Notes under the pieces: generated by a model
Told to the model about the DNA's origin: nothing
Databases searched by the model: none
The model's input: only the letters and a program-made list of their open reading frames with translations
Shown: positions 52,883 through 61,347 of the stretch, one piece after another
Layout of the letters: each line of letters opens with the position of its first letter
Position numbering within the stretch: the first letter of the stretch is position 1
Translations under genes and position numbers: made by a program
Origin: Dyadobacter pollutisoli
GTDB lineage: Bacteria > Bacteroidota > Bacteroidia > Cytophagales > Spirosomataceae
Direction: 5' to 3'
NCBI RefSeq assembly: GCF_026625565.1
Contig: NZ_CP112998.1
Span: 2,730,501-2,794,500 of the forward strand
DNA: 64,000 nt

Positions 52883-54334
52883 TCAGAATTTTAAAATAAA
52901 CTCACTTCCTTTTCCCGGCTCACTCGTAACGCGAATGCTTCCGCCGTGCCGCTCCACCACCTGCCTCACATACGCCAGCCCGAGACCAAACCCCTTCACG
53001 GCGTGCAGATTACCGGTCGGTACCCTGAAAAACCGGTCGAAAATAACGGTATGGTATACTTTTGGTATGCCAATGCCATTGTCGGCCACGGCGAGTTGCC
53101 AGCCATCCTGCTCCTGCCGGTAGTTCATTCGCACTACCACCTGCTCTTCGGAATAGTTGATGGCGTTGTCGATCAGATTGTTAAGCACATTGCCAAAGTG
53201 AACTTTATCCACCGACACCGTCGCCGCTTCCGGAATATCCAGTTTAAAATTGACCGGCTTCACTGCTCTCACGCGATGGTCAGCGACGAGGGTACCGACG
53301 AGTTCCGACAAGTTGATTGACTCAGGATACAATTCGAGCTCCTGTTTTTCTTCGACGGCCAGATTCAATACTTTTTCTACGAGGTCCGACAGTCGGTGCA
53401 TATTATTTTGCGAGATCGTGAGGTAGTCATTCGTTTTGACAGGATCTTTCAACGCACCGAAATGTAACAGCGCTTCAATGGCTGCTGTGACGGTCGAAAT
53501 CGGCGTTTTGAGCTCGTGGGTCATGTTGTTGATAAAATCATTTTTGACTTCGGCCAATTTTTTCTGTCTCAAAATCGTAGTCAGCATTAGCATAAAACAA
53601 CCCGTGGTCAGGATCAGCAGCAGGACCGAGCTGCCCAGCAGCCACCCCATTCTTTGTAACAGATAAGGTACCGGCTGCAAAAAACTAGCCTGGACAAACA
53701 AATGCCTCAGCGGATTGATCGGCAACGGAATAGTCCTCAGCACGCCATCGTCAGGTGATTTGTAAGTCTCACTGTCAAAAACCACCATAAATCCTTCTCT
53801 TTTTTCCGGCTTAATGACAAGTGAATCCAGCTTGAATTCAACATCGATCCCGCGACGTTTGAGCTCAGCCCGGTAATTTTTTTCAAATCTTTTGAGATCA
53901 ATACGACCATTTTTCGCCCAACCGCGCATAACCCTTTTCGAGAGCCTGGAAGCCAATGTGTCGGCTGACAGGTCCAGGGGCGGTGTGTTTGTGGCCGGCA
54001 ACCCGGGTGTTTGTAAATCGCGCAGAGCGAGGCCATCTTTTTCGGTATGATAAAAATATCTGTTCTGCTCGACTTCCTGCGACTTGTACCTGATCAGCAG
54101 CCGGGGTTTCTGTCCCGGAACCGCAACTTCCTTGTCATCTTTTTGGAAAAAAAGTTGCCTTGCCGACGCTACCTGCTGTCCCTCCATGGCTTGAAACCAG
54201 GCATCCTGAACGGTCGTTAAAAACTGCTGGCGGTTCAAAAGATAAGTCGTCCAGAGCCAATAGCCCTGAAAAGCGTTGATTGCGACGATGCACGCAGTCA
54301 TCAACCAGAAAATCGACCGTATCCTTTTGTTCAT
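52883..54334 (-). CDS. Sensor histidine kinase of OmpR pair
   Basis: 483 aa. Two TM helices (about 6-30 and 222-250) flanking a periplasmic domain of about 185 residues with no recognised fold; then HisKA with His in NNMTHELKTPISTVTAAIEA (about 276), HATPase with NLIDNAINYSEE, DNGIGIPKVYHTVIFDRFF and GLGLAYVRQVVERHGG. It senses the envelope. The operon carries repeats of its putative regulator in its promoter (54373-54401). Confidence 0.94.
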   Translation of the reverse strand: MNKRIRSIFWLMTACIVAINAFQGYWLWTTYLLNRQQFLTTVQDAWFQAMEGQQVASARQLFFQKDDKEVAVPGQKPRLLIRYKSQEVEQNRYFYHTEKDGLALRDLQTPGLPATNTPPLDLSADTLASRLSKRVMRGWAKNGRIDLKRFEKNYRAELKRRGIDVEFKLDSLVIKPEKREGFMVVFDSETYKSPDDGVLRTIPLPINPLRHLFVQASFLQPVPYLLQRMGWLLGSSVLLLILTTGCFMLMLTTILRQKKLAEVKNDFINNMTHELKTPISTVTAAIEALLHFGALKDPVKTNDYLTISQNNMHRLSDLVEKVLNLAVEEKQELELYPESINLSELVGTLVADHRVRAVKPVNFKLDIPEAATVSVDKVHFGNVLNNLIDNAINYSEEQVVVRMNYRQEQDGWQLAVADNGIGIPKVYHTVIFDRFFRVPTGNLHAVKGFGLGLAYVRQVVERHGGSIRVTSEPGKGSEFILKF

Positions 54335-54372
54335 GTCACAAATCTACAAGTCAAAAACCACGTTTTCTGGGG

Positions 54373-54401
54373 TTTAACACTATTTAACACTGGCTAACAT
54401 T
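54373..54401. promoter_or_regulatory. TTTAACACT triple direct repeat upstream of the kinase gene
   Basis: TTTAACACT, TTTAACACT, GCTAACATT at 10-bp steps (54373, 54383, 54393), 39 bp before the kinase start. The 18-mer at 54374-54391 is identical to 55204-55221. Spacing of about one helical turn is what OmpR-family dimers bind. Confidence 0.65.
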
Positions 54402-54470
54402 TTAACCGAGAGATAACTAACTTAGATTCTTTTAACCAAAAAATGCTGAACAATGGTCAATGGTCGACCG

Positions 54471-54659
54471 TCAATTGTCAAATACAGCAACATTAATATG
54501 AGCCAGCAGCCGTTCTAATGCCTGTGATTTAAGTTTGTTAAATGGATTACCATTGTCGGACTTAATATGAATTTCCCTCACATAAGTAATTAAATGACAC
54601 CTCCCCGTATCTGGCATTTCAAATTCCAGAGCAATAATATCTCCCTTATTAAATGGCAT
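54471..54659 (-). CDS. Small protein of unknown function, second of a pair
   Basis: 62 aa from an ATG at 54659 (MPFNKGDIIALEFEMPDTG), 7 bp after the stop of the 150-aa gene; a longer version would start at 54692. The first 15 residues faintly recall the opening strand of PemK/MazF-type toxins (FxxGDIVxVxF), but the conserved Arg-Pro and later residues are absent. The rest is RCHLITYVREIHIKSDNG and a helical tail. Function unknown. Confidence 0.45.
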   Translation of the reverse strand: MPFNKGDIIALEFEMPDTGRCHLITYVREIHIKSDNGNPFNKLKSQALERLLAHINVAVFDN

Positions 54660-54666
54660 TCGGAGA

Positions 54667-55119
54667 TTACAATGAGGTTGGAAGAGATTCAAGGCCCAAG
54701 TCAGAAATGCCGCTTTTTAGATACTCCGGCGTTTCAATCATTTCTGACTTTGCATTGATAATCTGGTGAAGTTTAGCTTCAATTTTGAATACCGCCTTCT
54801 TTTGCAATTTGAAGCTTTTGGCAATCTCGGGATGGTTGAATTTTGTAATGGCAGTGTCAAGCTTTTCCATTGATGGCAAGATTTTCCTCAACATCGAGAT
54901 GCGTTGCTCAGCTTCGGAGACTGACATTTCAGGAATTAAAGCCAGTTGCGCTTCAAAAAAGACTGTCCGGCTATTAATATCCGTCAGGATGCGCACGGAC
55001 AACCTGTCTGACATTGATTTTGCAAAGATTTCAAGAAAATCTGCGATACGAACCGACCATGAAATCCTGGTCGAAATTGTCGTGTTGTATGCGGGGAGCG
55101 AATGTGTCATAGTGTGCAT
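54667..55119 (-). CDS. Helical protein of unknown function, first of a pair
   Basis: 150 aa; no signal. Predominantly helical with long amphipathic runs (VSEAEQRISMLRKILPSME, KLQKKAVFKIEAKLHQIIN). No family recognised. It is divergent from the GLPGLI gene with the repeat array at 55203 between them, so it could share that control. The next gene starts 7 bp after its stop. Confidence 0.5.
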   Translation of the reverse strand: MHTMTHSLPAYNTTISTRISWSVRIADFLEIFAKSMSDRLSVRILTDINSRTVFFEAQLALIPEMSVSEAEQRISMLRKILPSMEKLDTAITKFNHPEIAKSFKLQKKAVFKIEAKLHQIINAKSEMIETPEYLKSGISDLGLESLPTSL

Positions 55120-55202
55120 TAAAAATGATTTGATGTTTACTACTATACGCTACGATCTGACATTGGTCACTGACAATTAACAAATTTAATTCAAAAAAGC
55201 CA

Positions 55203-55231
55203 CTTAACACTATTTAACACTATTTACCAGT
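55203..55231. promoter_or_regulatory. TTTAACACT triple direct repeat upstream of GLPGLI gene
   Basis: CTTAACACT, TTTAACACT, TTTACCAGT at 10-bp steps (55203, 55213, 55223), 55 bp before the GLPGLI start and 83 bp from the start of the divergent 150-aa gene. Shares an identical 18-mer with the kinase promoter site. Confidence 0.65.
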
Positions 55232-55285
55232 GACTTACATAGCATCGCCGGACATTTGATGCGTTCAATTAAACCGGATATTTTT

Positions 55286-56092
55286 ATGAAAACGTATGTC
55301 ATTTTATGCTTGTCAATGCTCCTGGCAGCGACACTTCCTGCTCGTTCACAGTCGTCAGGGCAGATTAGTTATGAGGTTACACGCAAGATAGATCAGAGCC
55401 GCCTGCGGTTTAAGATTAATGGGGAAGATGTGAAAGTGGGCGATCCTAATTTCCCGACGGATGTTCCCGATTCCCGTACTTTTGGCCAGAAGGTTTTGTT
55501 TGCAGGAAATTTGGTGAAAGAAAACCGCGACGAGCAAAACATGGTCAAACGCATGGTAGTTGTTGAGGACCGGCTTTCAGGAGGTGGCCCTCCGCGTACA
55601 ACGAATATGGGCAACCCGTTTGAAGAACATATTTACGTGGACCTTGGCACACGAAAAATCATCACTATTCTCATCATTGGCAAAGAAAAAGAGGCCAAAA
55701 CTTACAGATCAGAGAAGCCTCTGCAACCTGCAACCGGCTGGCAAATCACCGATCAGACTAAAAAAATAGCAGGACATGTATGTAAGAAAGCAACCGTCCC
55801 ATTTAACAAGGAAACCTACACGGTCTGGTTCACAACAGAGATCCCTGTTACCTACTCGCCAGTGCACGAACTCACGCCGGAAACTGGACTGGTTCTGCTG
55901 ATCGAAGGAAGCCAGGAACAGTTCCGGGCGACGAAAATCAATACTAATGCCGTGGATATAAAAGAGGTACAGCCTCCCTCAAACGCCCAAAACGTAACGC
56001 CCGAGCAACTAACTGACCTTCGCCAGAAAGCAATGGCTGATTTTCATCAGGAAATGATGAATTCAGGTGTAGTCGGCGGTGGAGGTAACTAA
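55286..56092 (+). CDS. GLPGLI-family periplasmic protein
   Basis: 268 aa from the ATG at 55286; signal peptide ending PARSQ. The family hallmark follows WQITDQTKKIAGHVCKKATV, then VWFTTEIPVTYSPVHELT and PETGLVLLIEG, where GLPGLIL of the family reads TPETGLVLLI, a degenerate version. A Gly-rich tail (SGVVGGGGN). The function is unknown, though members always pair with a TonB/outer-membrane barrel, as here. Its stop overlaps the next reading frame region, with the barrel ATG 25 bp downstream. Confidence 0.85.
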   Translation: MKTYVILCLSMLLAATLPARSQSSGQISYEVTRKIDQSRLRFKINGEDVKVGDPNFPTDVPDSRTFGQKVLFAGNLVKENRDEQNMVKRMVVVEDRLSGGGPPRTTNMGNPFEEHIYVDLGTRKIITILIIGKEKEAKTYRSEKPLQPATGWQITDQTKKIAGHVCKKATVPFNKETYTVWFTTEIPVTYSPVHELTPETGLVLLIEGSQEQFRATKINTNAVDIKEVQPPSNAQNVTPEQLTDLRQKAMADFHQEMMNSGVVGGGGN

Positions 56093-56117
56093 GTTTTTCC
56101 CCGAAAATACATTTCAA

Positions 56118-58895
56118 ATGAAGTTACTGAACGTCTTACTACTTTGCCTCTGCCTCGGTGTTGGCGCAAAGGCTCAAAAGCTGCTTGTCAAAGCTGAAAT
56201 CACCGGAACCGCAACGGATTCGCTGACCGGCAAACCATTACGCACTGCCTCGGTGTCGCTGCTCACCGAACGTGACTCAGCATACGTTACCGCGACGCTC
56301 ACGGATGGGGACGGCCATTTCCGGATCAAAAACGTGCCCTCGGGTGCGTACAGGTTGCTCATTACGTTTGTAGGCTACCGTAATGTCTCCCGCCCGGTCG
56401 TGGTACAGGGATCGGCGCCGGTGAACGTGGGCACGATACGCATTCAGGAACAGACTGGAATGCTGGATGAAGTGGTGGTTAAGCAGGAACGTCCGCCCAT
56501 TACGATCAAGCACGATACACTCGAATTCAATGCGGGATCGTTCAAAACCGAGCCCAATGCGCAGGTGGAAGAGTTGCTACGAAAATTGCCGGGCGTGGAA
56601 GTAGCCCGCGATGGGACTATTCGTGCTAACGGGCAGGCAGTGAGCAAAGTAATGGTCGATGGAAAACCATTTTTCGGCAACGACCCCAAAATGGCTACCC
56701 GCAATCTGCCAGCTGATATTGTCGATAAAGTACAGCTCTACGACCAATCTTCGGATCAGTCACAATTTTCCGGCGTTGACGATGGTAACCGCGAGCGCAC
56801 CATTAACCTGACCATTAAGAAAGACAAGGGTAAGGGATATTTTGGACAGAATGCATTGGGTGCGGGAAAAAGTCCGGGCGAGGGAGATATCCGGTACCAG
56901 GGCAGGCTCAATGTGAACCGGTTCAATAACCGTAACGGCGGGCCAGGCAGGCAGCTATCTGTGATCGGGCAGGCGAACAATTTGAACCAGCAGAATTTCA
57001 CATTACAAGGTGCTAACGGTGGCGGGCCGGTAATGGTCGGCGATGGCGGTGGAGAGGGTAACGTCAACCCGCAAACACCTTCAAATATTACCGAGATACG
57101 TGCCGCAGGGATCAATTACCGGAATGAAGGTGCAAAAGTAAGATGGGGTAAAAGAGCGGAAGTAGCTGTCAGTTATTTTGCAAATCAGGCCATAACCACC
57201 ACCGACCAAAACAGCAAAAGGGACAACATCCTCCCGGAAAGGCCTTTTACAACCGATCAGACTAATTTTTCTCAAAATAAAGTGACTAGGCACCGGTTCA
57301 ATGGTCGCTTCGAGTTCCAGCTCGATTCGCTGACCAGTATGCGTATTACCCCGAATATTGGATTGCAGTCAACCAAGTACAACAGCCTGAGCAACAGCGC
57401 TTCCTACCTCTCGAACGGAACTCCACTCAACACCGGCAACACCAAATACAACTCTGATGGAGACAATTACAATGGTTACAACAACCTCCTGCTCATGCGA
57501 AAATTCAAACGCGAGGGCCGCACGCTTTCGGCCAATGTGAATACCGTGCTGGGTAATGAGGATGTAGCGGCTATGAACCTTTCCAACCAGCAGTTTTATG
57601 ATTCGCTGGGTCAGGATCCGGTGGAGAATAAGGTGCAACAGCGCAACAAGCAAAGCAGTGAAAACCTTCAAAATACGCTGACATTGTCATACACAGAACC
57701 ATTGTCGCTGAACAAGAAAATAGAATTCCGTTATGCTTACGGGAACAATCGCAACATGCAGCGAAGGAACGTTTTTGACCTTGACGAAGAAACCGGTGCT
57801 TACGATCAGCCGAATTTGGGGCTAAGCAATCATTTTGCCAGCGTTTTTGCGACCCATAAGGCGGGGACTACCTTGCAAATCAGGCGACTACGGTACAGTT
57901 ATGCACTCGGTTTTGATCTCCAAAACGCGGGACTCAAAGTGGAAAACCGTTCTGTGGATACCATTGCGAACAGAAGTTACACGCATTTTTTGCCCAGCGC
58001 ATTGTTCAGCTACACATTTTCAAGTAACCGTACCCTGAGGTTCCAATACCGCACCCGGGTCACGCCACCGTCCATTACCCAGTTGCAGCCGGTCGCCGAT
58101 AACTCCAATCCCCTCAATATCAGGCTCGGTAACCCGCTGCTCAAACCGGAGTACTATAATAATGTGACCCTGACTTACAATGGTTCCACGGGCTCTGGCG
58201 AGAAGAGTGTGTTCCTCTTTGGAAGCCTGAATCAGAGCGGCAACAGGATCAGTTCCGCAACCCGAATCAGCAGTTCAGGTGCACAAACTACCCAGCCGGT
58301 CAACACGGGAGGTTACTGGTCTGCAAATGGTTTTTTATCATTGAGCCGAAGGATCAATTTGCTGAAACTGACCGCTACGCTGACTTCTAATGCGAATTTT
58401 ACCAAAAGTACCGGGCTGATCAACGATCAAAGTAACCTTGCCAAAAACCTTGCATTGGGACAGGGACTTCGCCTTCAATCTAATTATAATGATAAAATAG
58501 AATACGGCGTCAGCGGGAGAATGAGTTACCAGCGGGCAAGATATTCCATTTCATCCCAACAAAACACTGCCTACTGGTCACAATATGCGACTGCCGATGT
58601 GCTTTGGCAGCTTCCATTTAACTGGATGTTAACCAGCGACCTTACTTATACTGCCACTACGGGCCGGGCGACAGGTTACAACCAACGATTTACGCTTTGG
58701 AATGCTGCGCTGGCCAGGAGATTTCTCAAAGGCAAGCAAGGCGAAGTGCGTTTGCAGGTTTTTGACTTATTGAACCAAAATCGCAGTCTGGTGAGAAATA
58801 CGTCGGATTCCTACGTGGAAGATGTCCAGAGCAAAGTGCTGAAACGCTATTTTCTGGTGAGTTTCATTTATAACATCCGCAAGTTTGGCGTGTGA
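56118..58895 (+). CDS. Outer-membrane beta-barrel / TonB-dependent-receptor-like protein
   Basis: 925 aa from the ATG at 56118. Signal peptide ending VGAKA; N-terminal carboxypeptidase-regulatory-like domain (ATDSLTGKPLRTASVSLL, FRIKNVPSGAYRLLITFVG), plug (LRKLPGVEVARDGTIRANG, VMVDGKPFFGNDPKMATRN), then a long outer-membrane barrel (LSVIGQANNLNQQNF; FDLLNQNRSLVRNTSDSYV) ending FLVSFIYNIRKFGV. The plug lacks a clear TonB box. Couples with the GLPGLI protein and with the kinase/OmpR pair through the repeat array, suggesting envelope-stress or nutrient uptake control. Confidence 0.92.
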   Translation: MKLLNVLLLCLCLGVGAKAQKLLVKAEITGTATDSLTGKPLRTASVSLLTERDSAYVTATLTDGDGHFRIKNVPSGAYRLLITFVGYRNVSRPVVVQGSAPVNVGTIRIQEQTGMLDEVVVKQERPPITIKHDTLEFNAGSFKTEPNAQVEELLRKLPGVEVARDGTIRANGQAVSKVMVDGKPFFGNDPKMATRNLPADIVDKVQLYDQSSDQSQFSGVDDGNRERTINLTIKKDKGKGYFGQNALGAGKSPGEGDIRYQGRLNVNRFNNRNGGPGRQLSVIGQANNLNQQNFTLQGANGGGPVMVGDGGGEGNVNPQTPSNITEIRAAGINYRNEGAKVRWGKRAEVAVSYFANQAITTTDQNSKRDNILPERPFTTDQTNFSQNKVTRHRFNGRFEFQLDSLTSMRITPNIGLQSTKYNSLSNSASYLSNGTPLNTGNTKYNSDGDNYNGYNNLLLMRKFKREGRTLSANVNTVLGNEDVAAMNLSNQQFYDSLGQDPVENKVQQRNKQSSENLQNTLTLSYTEPLSLNKKIEFRYAYGNNRNMQRRNVFDLDEETGAYDQPNLGLSNHFASVFATHKAGTTLQIRRLRYSYALGFDLQNAGLKVENRSVDTIANRSYTHFLPSALFSYTFSSNRTLRFQYRTRVTPPSITQLQPVADNSNPLNIRLGNPLLKPEYYNNVTLTYNGSTGSGEKSVFLFGSLNQSGNRISSATRISSSGAQTTQPVNTGGYWSANGFLSLSRRINLLKLTATLTSNANFTKSTGLINDQSNLAKNLALGQGLRLQSNYNDKIEYGVSGRMSYQRARYSISSQQNTAYWSQYATADVLWQLPFNWMLTSDLTYTATTGRATGYNQRFTLWNAALARRFLKGKQGEVRLQVFDLLNQNRSLVRNTSDSYVEDVQSKVLKRYFLVSFIYNIRKFGV

Positions 58896-58953
58896 TCGTA
58901 AAGTGCCTGTGTATTTGTAAAGTACCAATAGTTTCAGGTTGGCGTTCGTGTAT

Positions 58954-58961
58954 TATATTTG
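58954..58961 (+). promoter_or_regulatory. -7 element (TATATTTG) of the GAF/cyclase-like gene
   Basis: Exact TAnnTTTG, 31 bp before the ATG at 58993; it lies inside the longer frame from 58939, so it supports the shorter start. Confidence 0.45.
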
Positions 58962-58992
58962 GGCTATACTGAGCTTCAAGCGCATAGCCACC

Positions 58993-61347
58993 ATGAAAAA
59001 CGAATTAATGCAAGTTACGGGCACCAAGACATTGGGCTTTCCAGTCGACGCAGGCATTTCACTAATGCCATTTATAAAATGCCTCGAAAAGCGCCTGCAC
59101 GAAGAAAAAAGCATCAAAGCATCCTTTTACCATAGCATCCTGGAATATTTCAGGACGCACGACTTGCCCAAGGGAGACATTCCGCTGGACGAAGTGAATC
59201 AGTACGGCGACTTTTTTGAATACGTCTACGCCAGCCTTTCTCCGGCTTTGTCATCGGAAAAGAATGTGGCCTGGGGATTGAGTTTTCCACTGGTACCAAG
59301 GGTCTTTTACGGCACCGACCTGCTTTATGAATTGCTGGAAGCGAAACCCACTGACTCGGAGGATAATGAGGTCAGCAGGGCGATCGAAGACTACAAAACC
59401 GAACGTTTGCAGGCCGTTTATAAATTGATCCTTCAAAGGCTTTATAATTTTGAGGTACCGGTCAAAATCAAGCAGATCCATTCGTGGATGCACCAGCCAT
59501 CGGGCTTACTCCGCTACTACGAAGTGACTGTAAACGCCGATTTCGTGGAAGTGACTGCCAAAGGCGAGCTCCCAGAATTGAATTTCGTCGAACTTTACAA
59601 TCACTTTACCCAGGACAATGGTCACTTGCTGCTGGAAAATGCGCTACCGCTTGACCTGTTCCAATTCCGGGGCTTCGCAGTACTGAATGTAACGGATGTG
59701 ACGACCAAAATGGCGGTCGAAAGTATTGCCAGGCTGAGGCTCAACCGTAGTCCGGGCAATTCGCCCGAGCGTTATCGGCAGGTTTTGCTGTCCCTTAAAA
59801 CGCTCGTTCAGAACAGCCGCATTGAGTTTGATCTTTTCCCTTTTGTGAGGGTCAATAACGAAGCGGTTTATGGCTACGAGCAAGCCGGTACCGGCATATT
59901 GTTCTCGATCTGGGGCGAGCAAAGGCTCTCTCCGGAAGCATTCCGAAAACAGGCAGAAGGTTATGCGTCCAATCCCAATTCATTTTTCTCGCCTGATATT
60001 AACCGGGAAGATGAAATGCAAATGGCATTTCTGAATCCATTCAGGGATGCCAATGTTGAGTCGCTGGCTCTAATTCCCCTGTTTTTTGATCAGACGCTCG
60101 TGGGAGTACTAGGCATGCATACGTGGCGCGGGGAAAGTTTTGACGAGAAAACACTGGCCTTACTGGATCCTGCCTTCGCTCCCATCGCGCAGCTTTTGCA
60201 GATCTACATTGACGAGTTCAATCTGGAACTGGCGGGCATTATCCGTGAGAAATTTACTTCCATTCAGCCGTCGGTTCAATGGAAATTCAATGAGTCGGCC
60301 TGGCATTCGCTCCACCGGAAAAAGAAGAACCTGCCCGAGGTGACGGAAAACATTCATTTCGAAGACGTGTACCCGCTTTATGGCGCGATAGATATCCGTA
60401 ACTCCACGCTGGAAAGGAACCTGGCCATCCATGCGGATCTCGATCATCACATTAGCCTGCTCGACGAGACCCTTACCACATTGCATCAACACGACAATTC
60501 TTCGCTCATGAAGGAATTGCGGTTTAATTGCAGCAAGTGGCGGCAGGTACTCGTGCAGGGGGAACTGAACAGCACCGGCGAGGGCAATCTCAATACATTC
60601 CTGACAGAGGATACCCGTGAATACCTGAGACATCTTTCCCGCGAAAATCCGGCTGCCGAGCCTATTGTCAGTTCATATCTGGAAGCGGTCAGTCCTGCAA
60701 GCGGACGGGTCAACAGGAACCGCCGCGAACTGGAAGAAACCATGCAGATGATCAATACGGCGGTAAATGATTATTTTGAATCCGAAAAAGACACTTTACA
60801 GGAATCGTATCCATGCTATTTTGAAAAATTCAGGACAGATGGCATTGAGTACGATATTTACATTGGGCAGTCGATCAGTCCGAGAAAGCCATTCAATCAT
60901 TTTCACCTGAAAAACCTCCGGCTGTGGCAACTTTCTTCGATGATCGCGGTGGCCAGGCTTACCCAGCAATTGCAGAATACGACGCCTAAAAAGTTAAAAA
61001 CCACCCAGCTGATTTTCGTTCACAACCACATGATCGACATTAGCTTCCGGGCAGATGAGCGGAAATTCGATGTGGAAGGAGCTTATAATATCAGGTACCA
61101 AATGATCAAAAAGCGTATTGACAAGGTACATATCCGCGATACCGACGAGCGCCTTACCCAGCCTGATACCATTGCATTGATCTATTTCCACGAACGCGAC
61201 CTGGACGATTACCTGCCGTTTATCAGGTTTTTACAGGAAACAAATTCACTGGATGCGAAAATAGAACGTCTCGAACTGGAAGATTTGCAGGGACTTAGCG
61301 GGTTGCGCGCATTACGCCTGGGCGTATTGTACCCCGAGCCGGTTTAA
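58993..61347 (+). CDS. GAF-domain protein with adenylate-cyclase-like motif
   Basis: 784 aa from the ATG at 58993. N-terminal helical domain (about 1-150), GAF-type core (about 250-420; DANVESLALIPLFFDQTLVGV), then DVYPLYGAIDIRNSTLERN at about 455-475. The DIRxST stretch resembles the catalytic opening of class III cyclases (DIRGST), but the metal and purine-specifying residues that would follow are not visible, so enzymatic activity is doubtful. The last 300 residues are helical with CSKWRQVLVQGELNS and a conserved HNHMIDISFRADE. Members of this family occur in many Bacteroidota; no characterised one is known to me. No transmembrane segment. Confidence 0.82.
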   Translation: MKNELMQVTGTKTLGFPVDAGISLMPFIKCLEKRLHEEKSIKASFYHSILEYFRTHDLPKGDIPLDEVNQYGDFFEYVYASLSPALSSEKNVAWGLSFPLVPRVFYGTDLLYELLEAKPTDSEDNEVSRAIEDYKTERLQAVYKLILQRLYNFEVPVKIKQIHSWMHQPSGLLRYYEVTVNADFVEVTAKGELPELNFVELYNHFTQDNGHLLLENALPLDLFQFRGFAVLNVTDVTTKMAVESIARLRLNRSPGNSPERYRQVLLSLKTLVQNSRIEFDLFPFVRVNNEAVYGYEQAGTGILFSIWGEQRLSPEAFRKQAEGYASNPNSFFSPDINREDEMQMAFLNPFRDANVESLALIPLFFDQTLVGVLGMHTWRGESFDEKTLALLDPAFAPIAQLLQIYIDEFNLELAGIIREKFTSIQPSVQWKFNESAWHSLHRKKKNLPEVTENIHFEDVYPLYGAIDIRNSTLERNLAIHADLDHHISLLDETLTTLHQHDNSSLMKELRFNCSKWRQVLVQGELNSTGEGNLNTFLTEDTREYLRHLSRENPAAEPIVSSYLEAVSPASGRVNRNRRELEETMQMINTAVNDYFESEKDTLQESYPCYFEKFRTDGIEYDIYIGQSISPRKPFNHFHLKNLRLWQLSSMIAVARLTQQLQNTTPKKLKTTQLIFVHNHMIDISFRADERKFDVEGAYNIRYQMIKKRIDKVHIRDTDERLTQPDTIALIYFHERDLDDYLPFIRFLQETNSLDAKIERLELEDLQGLSGLRALRLGVLYPEPV

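Noticed and set aside
54471..54659. PemK/MazF-type toxin
   Set aside because: Only the opening strand resembles the family; the conserved Arg-Pro and later residues are missing, so no such call is made.
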